Shown here: positions 61,093-64,000 of the stretch, in pieces
Numbering within the stretch: the stretch's first letter is position 1
Layout of the letters: every line of letters begins with the position of its first letter
From: a virus
Reading direction: 5' to 3' (one strand)
Virus record (IMG/VR): IMGVR_UViG_3300042289_000986
Location: 147,588-211,587 of that record
DNA length: 64,000 nucleotides
Notes under the pieces: generated by a model
What the model saw: only the letters and a program-made list of their open reading frames with translations
Told to the model about the DNA's origin: nothing
The model's database searches: none
Program-made: the position numbers and the translations under genes

Positions 61093-61095
61093 ATA
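61088..61095 (+). promoter_or_regulatory. Candidate late promoter AATAAATA
   Basis: Overlaps the stop of the previous gene and ends 10 nt before the ATG at 61106. Confidence 0.5.
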
Positions 61096-61105
61096 TTAAA
61101 AGATC

Positions 61106-64000
61106 ATGGCAGAGATTAGAACAAAATTAATAACACAATTGCCATTAGGAATTTTTTTGGATGGTGAAGAAATTCTCCCAATGCAACAACAAGGAGTTAC
61201 AAGAAAACTCCAAACAAAAGACATCATTCTTTATACCAAAAAACAAGATTATGCTACTTGGGTAAATCAAGCATCAACTAATCTCCTCACAATAGATCTT
61301 TCTTCGCGTTTTATAAGATTATACAACCAACAACCAAATGACAATTTAAATCCTGAATTTTTTATTGGTGAATTTGACACTTTAACAAATACTACAGAAT
61401 TAACTAGTTTAACAGGATATACTTTTTATTATAACGAGTCATCAAATAATTTTGTATTCACGGCTCACACATCAAGTTCAAATCATTCAAGGGTTTTAAC
61501 TGCATATTATATTGATCAAAATGCTATTACATATATTAATAATCTTTCAACATCTAATGTTTTAAGTGCTAAACAGATATTTGTTACAGATTCAATAACT
61601 ATTTCTGCAAATACAAATTCTGATGGTTTGTATATTGTTCAAAACGGAACTGGTAATGCAGTAGAAGTTTTTGATGAAATCAATGACACAACACCATTTG
61701 TAATCAACAGTTTAGGAAATGTTGGAATTAAAACGTCAAATCCTCTAATTGACCTGACGATCAATGGTAATTTAAGTTCAAATTCAAATTTAAGTGCCAG
61801 AAATGTACACGTAACCAATTCGGTTATAGTTTCAGCTAACACAAATTCTAGTGGCCTATATGTTGTTCAAAACGGAACTGGTAATGCAGTAGAAGTTTTT
61901 GATGAAATCAATGACACAACACCATTTGTAATCAACAGTTTAGGAAATGTTGGAATTAAAACCACAAACCCTCTGGTTGATCTAACAATTAATGGTAATT
62001 TAAGTTCCAATTCAAATTTAAGTGCCAGAAATGTATTTGTTACAGATTCAATAACTATTTCTGCAAATACAAATTCTGATGGTTTGTATATTGTTCAAAA
62101 CGGAACTGGTAATGCAGTAGAAGTTTTTGATGAAATCAATGACACAACACCATTTGTTATTAATAATATAGGAAATATTGGAATTAAAACTTCAAATCCT
62201 CTAATTGACCTGACGATCAATGGTAATTTAAGTTCAAATTCAAATTTAAGTGCAACCAATATACATCTTTTAAACTCTCTCGGTATTAATGTTAATAATC
62301 CAATGGAAAGATTAACCTTATTAGGTAATCTTTCCACAAACGGTAATATTATAGGAACTAATAATTTACATTTATCAGGTGTAATGACTATACCGGGTGG
62401 CGCGGGTGGAGATAGTCGTAACTGGGTTTCTAACTTTAACAACGTGTGCGCTTTATCTGCAAGATGGGAGAGCATTTATAGCTATTGGAACCCATTAACA
62501 GCAAATACAGCACAAGTCGTATCTCATGTTAATGCAAATTCTGCAAACTGGAATTCGACATTTTCAACATGGAATGCTACAAGTGCCTTTGAACTTTCTG
62601 CAAGAAATTTTATAAATCAAAATAATAGAAATATTGTTAGCAATTATAGTCATTATAATGCTAATAGTGGTTTATTTGCAACATATGCATATGCCAATGG
62701 GTTTTTACCTATTTCTGGGGGAGCCGTAACTGGAAACGTAACCTTATGTGCAAATTTAATTGTGGTTGGTGCTTTAACGGCACAAAAATTTACCGTTCTG
62801 GAAACTCAAACTCTTCCAACCACGGCAAGTCAATTAACAGTTTCATTAGATGGAAACATTGGAACATCATTAACTGTTAATCAAGACGTTTTAGTTGGAA
62901 GAAATATGTTTCTTTCCGGTTACTTTTTAGTTCCAGGTGGCGCGGGTGGAGATAGTCGTAACTGGGTTTCTAACTTTAACAACGTGTGCGCTTTATCTGC
63001 AAGATGGGAGAGCATTTATAGCTATTGGAACCCATTAACAGCAAATACAGCACATTCAACAACTTATGTAAACAATACAAGTTCAACAATTAATAGCGTC
63101 AATTCTTATGTTAATACTAATCGTATTAATTTAAGTGAAGTGGCAACAACTGTAAATTCAAATAGTTCTATTTGGATATTTAATGGTGGAAATACGGGTG
63201 CGGTTACAGTAGGAACAAACAACAATACAAATCTTTCTCTTGAAACCAACAATATAACAAGAATGACGGTGTTGAGCGGTGGAAATATCGGTATCAACCA
63301 ATTAACTCCAACCAGCAGACTCCATGTGACGGACAATTCTTCAAACCCCACAGTTCTTATTACACAAGCTGGTGCTGGTGAAGGATTAAGAATTACACAA
63401 TTAGGAACGGGATATGCTTTATTGGTAGAAGATGTTGTATCAGACACAACACCATTTGTCATTGATGCTGACGGAAATATTGGTGTGAGCACTGCTTCAC
63501 CAACAAATAAAATAACTATTTTAAGTAATTCTAATAATATTAACGATTATCCAATTAGAATTAATAATAATTCAAACAATTATGCATCCGGTATTGGCGC
63601 ATATGGCATATCAAACAGAATTGGCACATCCACAAATATTGATTATACTTTAGACATAGGAAACGACATTTTCTTTAAAAATAATAATTCAAATACAGTT
63701 GTTATTAAATCTGGTGGAAATGTGGGTATATCTACAACAACACCAAATGAAAGATTAACAGTTTTTGGAAATGTTAGTGCAAATGGAATAATTTACGATT
63801 CGACAAGTAGTTCAACCGATTGGAACATATCTTTCAACAGAAGTACATTTTTAACAACAGCAAGTAGTGATTGGAACACATCTTTCAACAGAAGTACAAT
63901 CTTGGCAGCAGCAAGTAGTGATTGGAACACATCTTTCAACAGAAGTACAATCTTGGCAGCAGCAAGTAGTGATTGGAACACATCTTTCAACAGAAGTACA
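61106..64000 (+). CDS. Giant repetitive tail fibre, 3' end outside the window
   Basis: Open from the ATG at 61106 to the end (965 codons, no stop). The N-terminus (TKLITQLPLGIFLDGEEILP) is a short attachment part. Then come three 76-residue repeats (SITISANTNSDGLYIVQNGT), N/S stalk units (SGAVTGNVTLCANLIVVGAL, then VNTNRINLSEVATTVNSNSS), a duplicated 40-residue block, and a final 17-residue tandem array (SSDWNTSFNRSTILAAA). It resembles long fibres with beta-helical segments such as those ending in a self-cleaving chaperone, but the C-terminus is not visible. Confidence 0.75.
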   Translation, partial: MAEIRTKLITQLPLGIFLDGEEILPMQQQGVTRKLQTKDIILYTKKQDYATWVNQASTNLLTIDLSSRFIRLYNQQPNDNLNPEFFIGEFDTLTNTTELTSLTGYTFYYNESSNNFVFTAHTSSSNHSRVLTAYYIDQNAITYINNLSTSNVLSAKQIFVTDSITISANTNSDGLYIVQNGTGNAVEVFDEINDTTPFVINSLGNVGIKTSNPLIDLTINGNLSSNSNLSARNVHVTNSVIVSANTNSSGLYVVQNGTGNAVEVFDEINDTTPFVINSLGNVGIKTTNPLVDLTINGNLSSNSNLSARNVFVTDSITISANTNSDGLYIVQNGTGNAVEVFDEINDTTPFVINNIGNIGIKTSNPLIDLTINGNLSSNSNLSATNIHLLNSLGINVNNPMERLTLLGNLSTNGNIIGTNNLHLSGVMTIPGGAGGDSRNWVSNFNNVCALSARWESIYSYWNPLTANTAQVVSHVNANSANWNSTFSTWNATSAFELSARNFINQNNRNIVSNYSHYNANSGLFATYAYANGFLPISGGAVTGNVTLCANLIVVGALTAQKFTVLETQTLPTTASQLTVSLDGNIGTSLTVNQDVLVGRNMFLSGYFLVPGGAGGDSRNWVSNFNNVCALSARWESIYSYWNPLTANTAHSTTYVNNTSSTINSVNSYVNTNRINLSEVATTVNSNSSIWIFNGGNTGAVTVGTNNNTNLSLETNNITRMTVLSGGNIGINQLTPTSRLHVTDNSSNPTVLITQAGAGEGLRITQLGTGYALLVEDVVSDTTPFVIDADGNIGVSTASPTNKITILSNSNNINDYPIRINNNSNNYASGIGAYGISNRIGTSTNIDYTLDIGNDIFFKNNNSNTVVIKSGGNVGISTTTPNERLTVFGNVSANGIIYDSTSSSTDWNISFNRSTFLTTASSDWNTSFNRSTILAAASSDWNTSFNRSTILAAASSDWNTSFNRST
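61585..62268 (+). repeat. 228-bp tandem repeat, three copies
   Basis: Copies begin near 61585, 61813 and 62041 (period 228 bp, 76 residues). Long blocks such as GNAVEVFDEINDTTPFVIN are unchanged in all three. In frame in the giant fibre. Confidence 0.8.
62396..63054 (+). repeat. 119-bp exact direct repeat
   Basis: Positions 62396-62514 and 62936-63054 are identical over 119 bp at an offset of 540 bp (180 codons). Identity at synonymous sites indicates recent duplication or gene conversion. Confidence 0.8.
63812..64000 (+). repeat. 51-bp tandem repeat array running off the window
   Basis: Units with period 51 bp (17 residues, SSDWNTSFNRSTILAAA) begin at about 63812, 63863, 63914 and 63965. 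The last copies are near identical, and the array continues past the edge. Confidence 0.85.

Noticed and set aside
1-64000. Alternative genetic code (TGA or TAG reassignment) because of extreme AT content
   Set aside because: TGA ends the 8315-8809 gene and gene 44, TAG ends primase, and core genes have expected lengths.
1-64000. tRNA genes
   Set aside because: Intergenic gaps are all short (largest about 140 bp) and none shows a cloverleaf-like sequence by eye. No stretch over 300 bases lacks a gene.

Overview
The window is a 64 kb piece of a strongly AT-rich, tailed, T4-like (contractile-tail) bacteriophage genome. The recognisable core is: portal gp20, neck gp13, head-completion nuclease gp4, prohead protease gp21, scaffold gp22, major capsid gp23, a probable small terminase gp16, tail terminator gp15, baseplate gp25 and gp6, clamp loader gp44/gp62, primase gp61, UvsW, UvsY, recombination nuclease gp47 and the late sigma factor gp55. 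All three standard stop codons are used, so the code is ordinary. The host is not identifiable. Heptosyltransferase-like genes, a lipoprotein in the lysis cassette and good sigma-70 type -35/-10 boxes suggest a Gram-negative bacterium. The general look (small cyanophage-like gp62, CxxC proteins, N/S-rich fibres) suggests an aquatic phage.

Layout. (1) 1-7061, minus strand: uvsY, uvsW, gene 55, gene 47, then five overlapping glycosyltransferase-like genes, apparently one operon. (2) 7088-13618, plus: small accessory proteins, a GIY-YIG protein, a lysis cassette (lipoprotein, two membrane proteins, M15 endolysin), a NadR-type P-loop ATPase and primase. (3) 13615-14214, minus: a probable late protein. 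(4) 14244-24548, plus: a glycosyltransferase, gp62, a GroES-like co-chaperonin, gp15, then a receptor-binding or fibre region with three collagen-like proteins and a trypsin-like protease. (5) 24537-39158, minus: portal, an adaptor-like protein, four fibre proteins with 14-residue N/S repeats, two C1q-like fibres and two more glycosyltransferases. (6) 39235-45084: mini-fibre, IPT-like protein and the head cluster 13-4-21-(core)-22-23, ended by a strong terminator. (7) 45160-47544: gp16, gp44 and two unknowns. (8) 47621-64000, plus: gp25, gp6, two giant multidomain tail proteins, a small fibre-tip-like protein and a giant repetitive fibre that runs off the window.

Regulation. An octamer NNTAARTA (TAAATA or TAAGTA, close to the T4 late promoter TATAAATA) lies 3-21 nt, mostly 5-12 nt, upstream of the start codons of more than 20 mainly structural genes on both strands. 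Replication and recombination genes (uvsY operon, primase, gp44, the glycosyltransferase/gp62 operon) instead have sigma-70-like promoters. In both classes the promoter is so close to the start codon that mRNAs would be leaderless or nearly so. The capsid gene is the exception: it has a clear Shine-Dalgarno, a 14-bp hairpin before it, and a richer codon composition than its neighbours.

The least ordinary content is the adhesion apparatus: repetitive stalk proteins whose 14-residue unit fits a trimeric coiled coil with Asn core layers, collagen-like proteins, a Nal1/trypsin-like protease with an intact catalytic triad among them, giant baseplate-linked proteins with PKD, LamG and beta-propeller-like segments, and eight glycosyltransferase-like genes that may decorate virion proteins or phage DNA.
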